In this document: positions 12,101 through 25,900 of the stretch, in pieces
How the letters are laid out: each line of letters starts with the position of its first letter
How positions within the stretch are numbered: position 1 is the first letter of the stretch
Assembly: GCF_000499385.1 (NCBI RefSeq)
Contig: NW_013655336.1
Span: 62,001-126,000 of the forward strand
Reading direction: 5' to 3'
DNA: 64,000 nucleotides
Source of the DNA: Eimeria necatrix
Lineage: Eukaryota > Apicomplexa > Conoidasida > Eucoccidiorida > Eimeriidae
Notes under the pieces: generated by a model
Seen by the model: the letters and a program-made list of their open reading frames with translations, nothing else
Told to the model about the DNA's origin: nothing
The model's database searches: none
Translations under genes and position numbers: made by a program

Positions 12101-12911
12101 TTTTGCATGTGTGCTTTGTGTACTGATTTGTAGGGACTAGGTGACAGAGCCTAAACATATAATGTAAGCTAGTCCTACCAGCTAAGGCTGGAGAGCGAAA
12201 ATGCCATACAACTTAAAATGATTACTCCCCGTACAACTAGTACAGTCATGATTAGCCATCCACTGCTGGGCAGATGGCTAATATAATGGAAACATCGGCT
12301 ACGTATAGGTGCCACTCAAATGACAAGAGAGTCAAAGTAGAAACTCGCGTGACACCTTGCCACGACGGTACCTCCTTTACCTTAAGGCCAGGTACTTAAA
12401 GAGGTCTGAATGACCCCGCAACAACACAATCTAATACGCCAGCCTCGCTTCTACCCTTTCATCTCTTTGCAAGATCTCTCTCTCCCCATTTTTCGCGCTG
12501 CTCATGAAAATGCAGCCACAGGACACCTGCGGGACTGCTACATTGTACAATGTACGCCACATAGCCGCACCAGCAGATGCTTCTGCTCCTAAAGAGAGGC
12601 AGCCCTTGAAGACTTGAGAGAAGCAAAAGATTCGACAAATTCTTATGTGGCGGAGAAAAGGATTCACTGCTGTGTGGAATGTCCACCCAAGGCACCAGCT
12701 GCCCGATTTCACCAATCAGGGCATATGATGAATTATGTTATACCGTCATCGTTATAGCCGTCTACTCCCCCATTCAAATATTGCACTCTCGTTTTCCTTG
12801 CAAATCAGACATGGCAGGGCGGCATTTGTGTTCGCCAGTAGCTTCTGAGGAACGCTTTTGAGCGGCAGCAGCTGTATTGACTGCTGCAGCAGCAACTGCA
12901 GATGCAGCTGC
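9186..12911. other. Intergenic, 3.7 kb, between dynein IC start and giant HECT gene stop
   Basis: There are no open frames with recognisable similarity; the longest are under 100 codons and lack triplet-repeat coding signatures. The right part is expected to hold the 3' UTR and polyadenylation site of the HECT gene, the left part the dynein promoter. Sequence features seen are a diverged direct repeat (10281-10617) and a perfect 10-bp inverted repeat (ATTAGCCATC at 12251 and its complement at 12273-12282) with a 12-base loop. Confidence 0.5.
10281..10617. repeat. Diverged direct repeat, two copies about 204 bp apart
   Basis: A segment of roughly 135-145 bp beginning near 10281 recurs beginning near 10485. 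Shared landmarks are GAGTGCTCTGTCGCGTTC, AGGCTATTGTC, TAGATCACAAATGTGGAAGA and ACAATAGGCTGG, each repeated about 193-204 bases later with scattered substitutions and a few indels. There is no open reading frame across the copies and no flanking terminal repeat, so this looks like an old non-coding segmental duplication rather than a mobile element. Confidence 0.8.
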
Positions 12912-13952
12912 CTATCCACCATGGTGCTGCTGATTGGCGTTATGGTGCATGGCATCTAAATCGATTTCGAAGCATGAAGTGATAGCTGTGCGCAGCTTGG
13001 TCTGCAGAACCGCAAAAGAAGAATACTTGGGCAGCTTCATCATGAAGAAACATGTGCTAGCCGACGGCAGCCGATCGTCTACTCGCTGGCCTGCCACTTG
13101 CCGCGGGCCCGAGAAAGATGTGTCGACAGCCTCCAGCGCCTCTTCGTCTCTGCAGCAAAACCACAAAGCGACCAGAACCAAGGAAATCGTACGGACAGCT
13201 GCTTCTCGCTTTCAGCGCCATTTTAAAACTGTATCAGCAGCAGCAGCAGCATGCTGCAAACTACAGCAACTAGAAACAGCCGACCGTGGTAGCTGCTTGA
13301 GAAACTGGACAATTCCCTTGTCATCCTCTTGCGAAGCACCAATGCGTCGTCTCACGTCTCCACAATTTCTAAAGTGGAGAAGCTCTTAGGCCCTTGCAGC
13401 TCACCTCATAATGTGGAGCTCAAATTTGCGGGCAGGGAATGCCTCTGACCCCACGCTACCACCAAGGGTCCAGCCCTGGGGCACACGAGATCTCCCAGAC
13501 ACAAATCTCAGGAAGAGGCGCCGCTCAGCTGCGCTGAAGCCTCGCAAAGCGTCCCAAACCCATCCTACCAGCTGCTTCTCGCGGTCGTTGCAGCGGTCCC
13601 ATACAACCTTGCAGTTGCGCTGCAACGTGTAATACTCAACACACCTAGGACGAACTATTCTGGATTATTCGACATGAGTCTGTACTATGTGCCATAGTGC
13701 ACTAACACCGCATTAGCAACAGAAGATGAATCAACTGTATCAAATGCCAAAGGCAACAGCAGTAGCACACCAGCACCATCTGAGAGAGAACGATGCGAGG
13801 CCCACCTTCAGAAGCTCTACATCAATGTCGGGATCGCCGCAGACAATCAGCCTGAAGTCGTCAGGGCGCAACAGTGCTCTTAGGAGAGGTCGGGGAACAA
13901 GTTGCTGCAGTCCCCATGCCACGAAACAGGTTGCTTCAAAGCCCTCAGAGAT
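12912..13952 (-). other. HECT domain C-lobe with catalytic cysteine (three short exons)
   Basis: Exon 13952-13806 carries PRPLLRALLRPDDFRLIVCG and DPDIDVELLK. Exon 13619-13405 carries WVWDALRGFSAAERRLFLRF and VSGRSRVP. Exon 13149-12912 carries LPSASTCFFMMKLPKYSS, the ubiquitin-accepting Cys being the TGT codon at 13052-13050, and then LRTAI and a short His/Asn/Gln tail to the stop at 12912. Phases are 0, 0 and 2 and match throughout. All key catalytic-loop residues are present, so the ligase should be active. Confidence 0.88.
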
Positions 13953-16900
13953 CTAAAAGCAACATTTGACAAGCACATATGCACAATCGAAAAACTCAAC
14001 AACTGCGCGGACAGCACTGCAGTGACCGCTGGCAGCAATAGCAACCATGCCACCTCCTATAGCTTCCTATAGATCATCCAGCAGCTCTGCCGCGAAGACA
14101 AAAGCAACCAATTCCTGGACTCCCTGTCACACCTTTGCACATTGTTCAATGTTCAAAATCGCGGGGAGGTCTTGGGGACGCAGACGAAGACGATCCCACA
14201 AGGGAGCAAGAGGCAGTGGCCTTCCGACAGAGTCGTCTATGCAGGCGCCACGTTGCAAAAGCACCTGCACTGCAGCAGCTGCCTCTTCCCGAGCCTCCTC
14301 TTCATCTTCTCCTGCTGCAACAGCTACTTTTGCTGCTGTTTCTGCAGCGGCAATAGATGCTGCTGTTTCTACTGCAGCAACATCTCCAAGAGCCGCAGCA
14401 GCCGATACTGTCTCCCTACCGCAAAAGACTGAAGCAGAGGTAGGTGCCATCTCCACTGCACTTGCTGCAGAAGCAGCTGCAGCGATGGGCGCCTGGAGCC
14501 TGCGAAGATGCTTTGCTGCTAGCAAGTCTTGCTGCAACAGCAACGCCGCTGACGGCTGCTGGCCTAGCAGTAATGTCCAGATGGCTGGAGTGAGAGAAAG
14601 ATTAAGAGGGCTCATAGATATGACAGCGCATCCCATAAGAACACCCACAGCCTGAAGTGCGCGGGCCACTATCTGTCCGTATACTGTGAGTCCTCCTACA
14701 CCCCAAAACCGCAGAAGCAAACTTTCCTCGTCTTCCTCTGACTCATCTTGCCAACACCCCGCCAGCCGCACAAAGTCCCTCTGCTGTTCCATAATCTGTG
14801 AATGCAGCAGTGCCAAGGGATTTGCTGCATCGGCTTCCGGCACGCAGTCAAAGCGTGGACACGAGACGAGTAATGGCGGGGCATCAGAAAGAAGGGACGG
14901 CAATGGCGCAGGCTCATGGCCAAGAGTCATGGAACCAAACACACCTAGAGCTGCGTCATCCGTCCAGGAGGAAACAAATCCCGGTTTCTGGGAGGGCAAA
15001 GTTGTCGACGCAGCACCGTCAGACACAACAGCGGCTGCAGCAGCGGGAACCAGGAGATCCCGCAGCAATGGGTTAGGAACAGTGAAGTCCCTGCCCTCGC
15101 CTACGCCAGCTCTGGCGTTGCTAGATGGAACAAAGAGACGACTCGCAATAATGTCGTCGCAGACGGCACTAAGCACCTCCGCATAGGGACCACCCAAGTC
15201 CTGGGCGCCCTCGCCCCTCAGCTCGACTGAAAAACAGCGCTCAAGGGCAAGTAATGCGAATGCGGGAATGCGCAGAAGCTGCTGTGACAGTTGGTTTACC
15301 AGAGATGCTGCAAATTCACTCTCTGGCAGCAGCGATACATCCCCTTCGTCAGAGGCACTGCTGCCTCCCCCTGCTGCGATAGTAGCAGCTGCTGCTGTCC
15401 CTCCTGGTATCGTTCGGCCGAGAGACAAGCTACCTGCCCCCACACGAGGACAGTACGCCTCTTGATCTTGCGGGCCAGGAGCTTCCGGGTAGGCGCCTCT
15501 GATGGCGAGAAGGGCCGCGACAGCTGCCCAGTGCCTCTGCAGCAGGACATCTCTTGGGGCTGTAACGGCACCCCAGGCGAGTTGCTCAGACACTGCAGGA
15601 GAAAAGCCAAGCCGCTCCTCGGAACTAAAGGAATCGCCTCCTCTCAAGCGCTCCAGCAGCCGAGCGCGCCACAAAGAAGACGCACTGAAAGCCAATGCAC
15701 GGCGAGAAGGCAGCAGTAAGTCTCTCATTCGACTCACCAGTCCTTCCATCACTGAAACTGGGGGACCCAATACAGCAGTGTTACTTTTGCTGCTATTCCT
15801 GCTGTATTTTCCTCCAATCCTGCGCATCACACCCCATGTGCACGCAGAGTCAAAGGGCCTCGAGAGATCCGCAATAGTGGGACCGAAGACGCAGCGTGCC
15901 GCCTTTACGCGCAGCAATCCACTTGCGGCTGAAACATCTGAGCTGTTTGCTGCCGCTGGCAGCGGCAGGTCTCTTGCGCAAAGAGGAGAAGAGCAGCAAA
16001 GACGTGGGAGGCGAGGACGGCTTATGAGAGGCAAGCAGAAACTGACACTTGCATTGAGACAGTGAAGGAGCTCAAGGCGCCAGAGCAAAGCCCTGTGTAC
16101 TTCCCTGGGGTGAGGAGGCCACAGCAACTGAAATGTGGCTGCACCTGCTGCAGTACCTGCCCCTCTATCATTCCCACATGCACCAGCTGCTGCTGCAGCT
16201 GCACGACTTGCTGCCTTCAGCGCACTACGGAAGAAGACGCCTAGGACTTCAAACATAACTGCATAGGCCAGAGGAGGAATACACGCAGGCAACGGCACCA
16301 GGGGCCACCAAGGGAACGACACTGGCCGTCTGCTGTGGGTGGTAACTCCACTTGATGCAGCAGACAGAACAGCAAAAGTTGGATCGCCTGCCTCGTGAGA
16401 TTTTCTGCGTGCTGCGGTAGTTTCAACGGCAGCAGAGGCCGTCGCAGCAGCTGGGGAGAGGGCGCACATCACATATGCCTGCCAGCACAAGCTAAGCGCG
16501 CTGACAAGAGGATCGCTCTCGCCTCGCCGTGCAGCACTACTGAAGCCATCAAGACCTTGTGGGAAGGCAACAGAGGCACCTGGGGCAGTCCCCTCAGAAG
16601 GAGCAGATCCTACAGAATCGCCATCATCCTCTACCGAGCTGTCAAGTGCATCCGCAGACGCCTCGCGCAACAAGCCAGAAGATGAGGCCTGCAAACTCAG
16701 GACATATCCGAAATGGCACCAAGCTATAAGGCGCAAGACACATGCAGCAGCGCTGGCGCATCTCGCGATAGTCTGTAAGCAAAGAGGAAACATCAAAGCC
16801 AATCTTCGGGGACCCGCAATAGCGAGGGCTTACTGGCTGCTGCTGGGTGTGTCCTCTGTCTCCTTGTCCAGGGGGAGCCAAATCCACGCTTGTAAGGGAA

Positions 16901-19900
16901 TCAAGAAAGAACCATTCCTGGTCTGTTGCGCCCGTTGTTGCTGCCCCTGTGCTTGAAAGTGGCAGCCCTCGTGCTGCAGGTGCTCGGCGTCCATAAAATA
17001 ATCGCATGCGACTTACGGATTCCAAGAGCCGCTGCGATGGAACTGACGGCCACCACGCCACTCCCCATTCCCATATATTCATTGGGGGGACCATGAGACC
17101 GTTGCTGTTGTCCAAGCGCAATTTGAAGTGCCATATGGCCGGTGTGGCTTGCGTTGTTGTTGCTGCTGTTACTGCTGCTGATGCTGATGGAGGCGCTTCT
17201 GCAGGTATTCCAGGGAGTGGCAATGGCGAGAACTGTTTAGCAAAAAGAAGTTGCGACGAAGAAGCACCCTCAGTGGATGCGGCCTGCGAGTCTGCCAACA
17301 GCGCTAAGAGGAGACCGTCCGGCCACACCTCATCAAACACCAGGGATAAGGCTGTTGCTGCTTGCCAAATGCTGCTGCTTGCCCCTGGAGGTCCGACTGC
17401 GGCTTCTCTGTCTGTGTTTTCTGCGCGAGATAGCAGTAAGGCGCCTGCCGAGGATCCCGGGCGACAGAAGAGTTCCACCAGCCGCGAAGAAGGCACTTCC
17501 ACCTCGACCGTTCGGCTATCACCTGCATCTGTCGATGCTAAGCCTTGAACTGCTGCAGCTTCAACATGCTCCACCGCCGCTGCCTTGACTGCTGTAGCAG
17601 CGACAGAAGAAACACCTCCTAGTTCCATGTCTATGAGGGTGGGCTGGCACAGGAAAGATGCTGAGGTGCTAAGCACTTGTTCCACCTGTAGCTTGTAGCC
17701 TGCAAAGATGTACGACTTTTCCTCGCAATTTCTCTTCTTGCCTCCGTTGCTATCGCACCTGGCCCTGATGCTGTTCCCCAGTTCCTGCGCTATCTGCTGC
17801 CCAAGTGGGTCACCTTGTACTCCACCGTTTCCACTGCGCTGCACTTGTTGCTGCTGCGACTGCTGCTTGTCTCGCTGAAGAGGGAAGAATGCGTCTGGGA
17901 GTAGCCTGTTCACCGCGACCCAGTTGGCATGTGCCCTATAGGGACTTCGCTGCAACCTAAAACGAAGGGCTGCGCAGTTAGCTGCGAAAAACCCCCTCGC
18001 TCCCCAGAGCTCCGGGTTGAGTGGCTGTGGGTAAGGCTGCGCTGCCCGAAGTATCTCCACTTTACAAACAGCTGGTCCTGCAGTAGTATCCGCAGGAACA
18101 GAGGTAACATGGAGGGCTCAATGTGGACAAGTAAATACAGCGACGGTAGATAGAAAGCAAATGCGCAGCGGGTGCAAGATCAGATGAAAAAACTTTCCAA
18201 AACAATACTAGAAAGTGCTACTCACCAAAGCGAATGCCAGGTATTAAGGCAAGGCCTCCTCCTGCACCAAGCAGCCTTCGCACGTCACCGAGTGTATGCA
18301 TTACTTCAATTTTTTCTTGTTGTTGCTCGCTCGGCCGCTTTTGCTGCTCTTGCTGGAGTTTGATAATACAGCGGATGCGGTCTTCGGGACCCAGCTGCTG
18401 CAACTGTTGCATTCGACGACGAGATCGACGCATTTGCTGGAGTAGCAAATGCATGCGGCGTATTGCCACTGGATCCTCTGGGTTTGGAGGATTTGCAGAC
18501 CTAACGACTGGAGCAATAAGCTCTTTCATCTGGAGGCACCGCAGCATCAAAAGGCTTGAGGGCACGCTCCCCACTAGTCATCAGGGTCCCAAGGGAAACA
18601 TCCAAATAGTAGGTGAGCATAAGCATATATAGAACAGCGGAGCAGAAAAGGAGACGCTGACAAACTTGAAGACTCATTTGGAAGAAGACAGTACCCAGGA
18701 ACAGAACATACAGACGAGCAGCCAGAAATAAATACCACAACAGTAGATGATGCAGCTACACAAAGAAAGCACTTGGGAGGAGATTGCGAACCTGTTGCCT
18801 GGCTGCCGCGAAGTCACTGTGGGCCTGCCTAAGGTTGATTAGTCTTCGCTGGCTAAGGGAAACTTCGATGTTGAGAGAGAGTAGAGCAGAGCAGCACTTA
18901 GCCGTCTCCTTGGGGACTCTTCCTTCACCAGTTGCATCTCCATCTACTCCAAACAGTCCACTTAATGTGTAAGACCCTTGCTGCTGCTCTGTAGAGGGCT
19001 GAGCAAACAGCATTTGGACGTCCCCCAAAATTGATGTATCCACAGACGACCTCTTCGATTCGCCAGATGAGCCTGTGAGTTTCTTCGACTCTTCAGGCAA
19101 CTCTAACATTCCGCTAGGAACAAACCGGTGCCAACATAAGCTGCCGCTGGCACTGTCGCTGCACTGGGATAGGCTGGCACCGGCGCGACGTTGCGCGTGA
19201 CGCGACGATGTCTCCGTTGCCGCGGCTGGTACGGCAGTGATCACATCTGAAACGGCCGTTCTCATGCTGCTGGAGTTCCCCATGCGTTCCAGCAGCGACG
19301 CCACTGCCTGGCTAAGGTCTCTTTTCTGGGTCTGCATTTCCCCTTCAAGCTGTTGCTGCTGCTGACCGCAGGAACACCCAAGCTCCTGTAGTCTAAGCAC
19401 TTGGTGACGAGCAAAGGTTTCCCCTAGGTGGACTGAGGGGAGTATCGGCTGCACAGTCAGATGATGCATGCGGTCCTCCTCAGGCCAAGGTGCACAGCCT
19501 AGAGGTACAATATCAGCTGCACTGTATGCCCGCAACAGTAAGCGCTCAACTGCGCCAACGTCTTCCACTAGTGGGGAATCATCCTCATCACCTGTTTCGT
19601 CCTCAGACCGAGTGTGCCGATCTCGAACAGGCAGCAATTCACACTTCGTCTGTTGCTGCAGCACCATCGGCTGCTGAATATCGCGCACCAACTCTGTCTT
19701 GCAGGAGACCATGAAGAAGCGGTCGGCTGGCGGAGGTATCAGCGGGCAGCTTTCCAGCTGTCCCAGGCGCTTCAAAGGTTGCGGTGCTGATCCCGTGCTG
19801 CTGCTGCTGCTGCTGCCCCTGTAGATGTTGCTTCTATCTGTCGAAGGGAACCCGTAAACCACCGGCACCAGTCCAACTTCCGGGCCGCATACTGCTAAGG

Positions 19901-22900
19901 CATTCACTCTGTCAGTCTTGGCGTTGTTGCTGGTGTCTCTGTTTTTGCCGTTGCTACTGCGGCGATGAGCAGTGGAAGCCTCTCTGAGTGACAAAGCTTT
20001 GCCTGTTGCACCGTCCAGGGGCCATCCCGTTGCCGCATCTTCTTGCCAGGTCACGCGGAGATCTACAGCCCATATGCCCTCCAGAGCGAATGCGTCTCTC
20101 GGCATAAGGACACCTGAGAGGAGATGGATGACGTCCTCCGTCTTTGCATCTGTTGCTGGAGAAGAAACCGTGCTGCTTGTGCTCCTGGTTCCATTGCTGC
20201 CAGATGCTGCTAAAGTTGCTGTGGCGCCCGCTGCCGCTGCTGCAGCTGCAGATGCCGCTGCGGCGTCCGCTGCAGCTGCAGCTACGCAGGAGCGGCGACG
20301 CGCATCACCCACGCTGCCATGGCAAGCTCGCTGTGGGAGCTGCACGGGGCAGGACGGCTGATCCTCGTCCGCTGCAGGACTGCCGCTGCTGCTGGACTTG
20401 CTGCCGCGCAACATGCGCAATAGTTGTGCCGTCGCTCTATCCAAGAGACTCATGGACCCACTAGATGGGGAAGATCCTACGCTACTGACGCTGCTGCTGC
20501 TGCGCTGTGCTCCCTCATTTTCCTCGGCAGGCTCCACCTGTTGCTGGCTCAGCAGAAACAACTGCTGCACTCTTTCCTGTTGTTCAGAAGAATCCAATCT
20601 TCGAAGCACTGCGCCAGAAACAACAGGAAAGCCCTTGCAGCAGCCCGCAGAACACGACACAAGCTGCTGCTGTTGCTGCTGCCCTTGTGGCTGGTGCTGT
20701 CTTCTAGGGCACAAAAGAGCACTCTCGGCTGATGAACCAGACTCTGCAGCAGCAACTGTTACAGCTGCTACAGCTGGCAAGTGACCCATAGCGAAGTGCT
20801 TCGTCACTGAGGTGTCTCCACAAGTAAGAGAGTAATCTGCGCTGTACCACTGGGGAGCAGTCCAAGCACTACTGAGCTCTAAGGCTGGCGCCCAGCTCTC
20901 CTCTTCTCCGCACAGATCCTTGATATTATTTTCTATTTCAGCTGCCAGCGTCCTGCGCACCTCTGCCACAGCCGGTTGCGGTTTCGTGACTGTTGCTGCA
21001 ATTGTAGCTGCTGCTTGCCGCGGGTCAGCGTGTTGATCATCTCGCAGCGAGGTAGCTGCAGCGGCTGTTGTTGCGTCAAGACTATCTAGCGCCTGCTGCG
21101 CATTCAGAATACGGCGCAGCAGATGCTTTCTCGATTCTGTGAGAGGCAGCGCTTCAACTGACAGCAAGTGCCAAGGAGACAAATCGCTTGGCGGCAAGCC
21201 AAAGGTCACTGACACACCAGCTGCTTCGGGGTGGACCAGCAGCAGTCTATCCATCATCTCCTCCTGCCCCGCTGCGTACTGTCTGTCGCTCTTCGTTTCT
21301 TCCGGCTGCTGCTCTTGCACTGCTCCAGGAACATCTGGCTTATCTGCAGCAGCAGTCATCCGGCTGTACGGATGAGCGCTCTCCACAAAAAGCTCACCAA
21401 GACTCCGCACAAGCTCCAGAGGGTGACCGGCAGGCAGTCGGGGGGGAACCACAAGTATTTCCGATCCCGAATTCTTTGTGCTGGTCGCGGTAGTGCGGCT
21501 GCTGGAAACTACAGGTTGATTTGTTTGGTGCTCCCGTTCTGATGTAGCAACATCGACGGCCCTATGAACAGGGCCCTCCTCAATAAATCGCTCCACTTCG
21601 AGTAGCTGTTGCTCTTTTTGCTGCTGCTGCTGGCGTTGCAGCTGCGTGCGACTGAAGCAGGACTGTGAGAAAGCCATGGCTTTCCGCTGTAGCCGTCGCG
21701 CGTCTTTGCCCAGAAGCAGTAGCATGCGGTGAAGTGGGGCTTTGCCTGTATGCCAACAACTTTCAGTCCCAAAAGGGTTCAGTGCAGCAGCAGGAGCAGT
21801 GACTCCTGCTGTTGGAGTCCCTGTACTCGCTGTTGTCTCAGCCTCCAGACCCCCAAGAGCGTACAATCGCACTAGCAGTTCCGTCAAGAAAGAACCCACA
21901 CGGTCTTGCGAAATCAAACCAGAGACAGGCTCAATATCTCCAGACAAAAGAGGTGGGGGCACGCGTCTCCACCGGATTTCCACGAGCTGCGCCAGAGCCT
22001 TCTCAACCTCATTCCGCACTCCGAAAAGATCCCCTGCTGCTTTTTCATTTGCTGATGCCGCCGCTTCTGGTTTCTCAGCAGCTGCTATGGCACCGCGCTG
22101 CTTGTACGTGCTGTCCTCACCAAGGGCCGCCAGGAGAAGCACGGCTATTGTCTGGGCAATAAACAAGAGGGGCGCGGGAAGCCACTGGAAGACGAAAGGA
22201 CGAAACAGAGCCTCCTGCCAGAAAGGGCCGACTTTTTCTCTGCCCAAGTTGCCCGTGAAGATCTCAACGAAAAGAGGAACGTCGATGGAGCTAAGCAGGT
22301 CTGATGCCCGCCAGAGGCACAAACAAGCCACCCGACGAATCAACCCCATTTGAGCAGCACACAAAAGTGGTCGCGGAGGACCGCAAGTTGCCACTACTGC
22401 TCCAGTGCCGCAACGAGACATTACTGTGTCATCGACTTCGTCGGTATTCAGCCAAGGAGCATTCTGAACAGAAGATACCACATTCTGAATGGGGATCGGC
22501 TTTTATTGAGAAGGCAACGGTAGCAGAGACAGCAACAGCGACAGAGGAACGTCTAGCAGCAGCAGCAATGAACAACTGCAAATGTAGTGCCACTAAAAGA
22601 AGCAGCAGGTTTTCATCAGTTGCGCCAACCCACCTCAGCAAAGTTTCTGGCAACTGCTAATGCGGAAGACTGGAGAGGCAGCGGAGAGACTGCTGCCATT
22701 ACGTCCGCAGCCCCCAAAAGTGCCACGAAAAGTGCAGGATCATATGCCGCTGCAGGCACGAATGCAAGACTGTTGTTGCTCTCTCCCGTTTCTGCTGCTG
22801 CTACAGTTGCAGCCTCAACCCCGAGGGCTGCACCGACTTGCGGATTCTTTCTGGCAGCAGCAATGACGTCCGGGTGCTGCGCAAAGTCGGAGATGAGCCA

Positions 22901-25900
22901 TTGCAGAAGCGCAACGCTTAACACTGGGGAGAAAGAGTGGGTTAGAACACCGTAGACATCGCTTTGATGCTTGTGTGCTGCTGAGGCTGCAATGCGATCC
23001 GGGAAGAGCGGGGAGACATTAGTCGGGCCACAGCAATGGGAAGGTCCGATGGACGCGTACGCGTTAAACAGCTCCTGGCGGTTCGATACCGAGACACAAA
23101 ACTTCCAGCCCCAAAGGCCCGTGGCCACAGGCTCTCTCCTATTGCCAGTTTCGCTGCTGTTGCCAACGCTAAGAACGTCACTGTTGAAGCCGTTGCGGTT
23201 GTTGCTGCACTTACTGCTGCCGTTGCTATCTTCGTTGCTGGCTTGATCATGCACCCGCTGCCAATGTAAGTACTCTTCAGCAATTTTTGTGGACACTTTT
23301 GCTGCAGCTGCTGCGACTTCTGCTGAACCCCCCCATTCCCTGTTCAGCAGCGGCGGCGTTGCCTCGGCCGCCCCAGTAACTAAATCTGAACGTGGGCCCC
23401 CAGCTCCAGTACCAGCACCAAATCCTGTTTCTGTTTCTGTTTCTGGAAGTGACGAAGCTCTCTGGACGAGACCGGAAATTGCGGGCAGCAGGGGGCTGGC
23501 CAAGTCTGGAGATAGCCACATACCAGGGGCATCGCTCGGGGCCGAAGGGTCCGGCAGCGCTGGCGTCCTACTGCTCAGCCCAAAAGAGGCAAATGAACAT
23601 TCGAAGCCAAACCCCGGAAGCACCAGCGGACGGCCCCACACTCGAAGGGAGCCTCCGCTGCATCGAGACACAGCGCACAGAAAGAATTTCAGCAAGCAAA
23701 TGGCAAGAACATGCAAACACAAGGCGCGGGACGCACAGGCCGCTCCTGCTAAAACTAATTTCACCACAACGGTGCAGGCAGCAGCGAAGGACGTGCACCA
23801 GCCACTACAGAGTTTACAGCAGAAGCAAAAGCATATGCAGAGACATTAGTGGTGACAAGAGCAGCTGTAGCTACACGTAGGTGACAAAAACAGACCTGTA
23901 AGCAGCTACACACGCTGGCTCCCCTTGTGAGTAAAACCTTAAGGTGTCGCCTAGACGCGTGCCGCTGAGGCGACAGAAGCGAATGACGCTGCCTCTTGCC
24001 CATGAGAATCCTGGAGACAGTTCTCCCCCAAATAGCGGAGAGTCGCCAAGACAAAATGCGGTACCTCCACCGTCGCTCCTGCTATTCATATTTGTGCTAG
24101 AACTGGTCCCGGCGGACAAACTCACAGCGGGATTGCCCGACCTTTCCAGATGGTACTCCACTCGTTGTTGCTGCGGCTCAACCCCATCTTTGTGCGTGGG
24201 GGGAACAAAAGCCTCCACTTTGCCTGTTAGGGCCGTTACAGGGCAATAAGGATGAGATGTCTCTTGTTCCAGTCCCTGCAGCAAAAGAGCGGGATTCAGG
24301 AAGCCTTGTCTCGAGAGGCGTAGGTTGTCGACAGCCACCAAGGGATGGCTGGTTGCTGCGCTGCAGCGCATTACACCTCCGCTGGAAATCCCGTTAACGG
24401 TCTTGTCTATGACCAGCGGTTTGCGATAGTGTTGCTGTAGTGGGTGCAGTAGTTCAGATGCAACCTGACGCAGCAGCTGGCGGGCAGCTGCAGGGGCTGT
24501 GAGACATGTCCCCTCCTCCGTGCCCTCAACAGATGCTGCAGCATCCTTTGTCTCCTCCCGTTTCTCTTGGGCCTCCACAAGGGCCTTATAGGCAGAAAAC
24601 TCGGAGTTGAAATGCAAGTCCAGCAGTCCCACTGACATCAGTCCAAGAAGACATAGGCTTCTCAACTGTATCAGCAGCTCCACCCCCAATTTGACACTTG
24701 GCAGTGTGCGAGGCACCGTTGCCCAAAACCGGATTTCCTGCTGCTGCTGCAGCTCCTTCTGCAGCTGCAGCTGCGGCTGTTGTTGCTGCTCTTCGTCTAT
24801 TGTGTCAGCAGCGCGCAAAATTCTAACGAAGAGCTCCGCTACGATTTCCCTAAGGGAAGGTCTTGAGCGCAGGATATCAGCAAACGCCCGCAATAGCTGC
24901 GGCCACAAAGGCAGGGCAGCTCGAGGCTCCTGCAGGAGCAGTTGCACCAGTAGATTTTGTGCCTGTGTCGCCGCTTCCCACTGAAAGCATCGAACTGCCG
25001 CAGTGAGGCCCTGGCGCTGCTGCGTGTCAATCGGGAGCTGCACTTGCAATAGCGGCTCCTGCTGCATGGCCGTTCTCGTGGCTTCAGTGCATAGTCTAAC
25101 AACCTCTCGCTCTTGCTGCTGCTGTTGCTCCGTTGCCACTACTGTTGTTGCGTCGCCTGCAAACGCAGGGGATCTGCAGGACGCGTAAGGGGGCGGTATG
25201 GCAGACAAAAGCTCTGCAGGATGTGCATGAGTGTACTTGTTGAGCTCCTGTAGTGTCGCGGGGAATAGCAACTGAAGGTGCCTATGCATGTGAGACGCGA
25301 AGAAAACAGCCTCGCTTTCTTTGCCCTCCGCAGAAGCGGCACCACTCACTGCAACAAACCTTGGAGGGTTTGCCGCTAAGACGGGGGAAGCAAGACTCCA
25401 GTAAACAACTTCACCGTTCATGTACAAAGTGCCCTTGAAGCGCAAGGGGCTTGTGGCAGGCCCGAAAGCGCGGTGTATGTCCACGTACCATCTCTGTTCA
25501 TCGACACAATTGGCATCAACGTTGCAGCTGCTGCTGCTGTTGCTGTTGGTGTTGCTGTTGCTTGGTTCCAGTGAAACATCCCGTCCAGCAAATATATCCC
25601 TGAATGGAGACGTGGGCCGCCTAGCAGCCTCGGTCTTCGCGCTGCCCCTCCAGTGTCCCCTGACGTAGCTGCTGAGAAGAAGCTTGTCAGAAGAAGCAAA
25701 CAGCTGCCGATTTTCGACAGCGAGGCTAGATGAAGCGCTGCTGCTGCTGCTTGTACTGTTGCTGCTAGTGCCGACGCCGCAGCTGCTGCTGCTGCGGCCT
25801 GAGCTGGATGTGTCCTGGAATCTGACCTGCAAGACGAGAGGCCATGTGTTCTCATCTGCAACCAGAATGAGGGTGAGGAAATTCTCGTTGGGGGCCCTAA

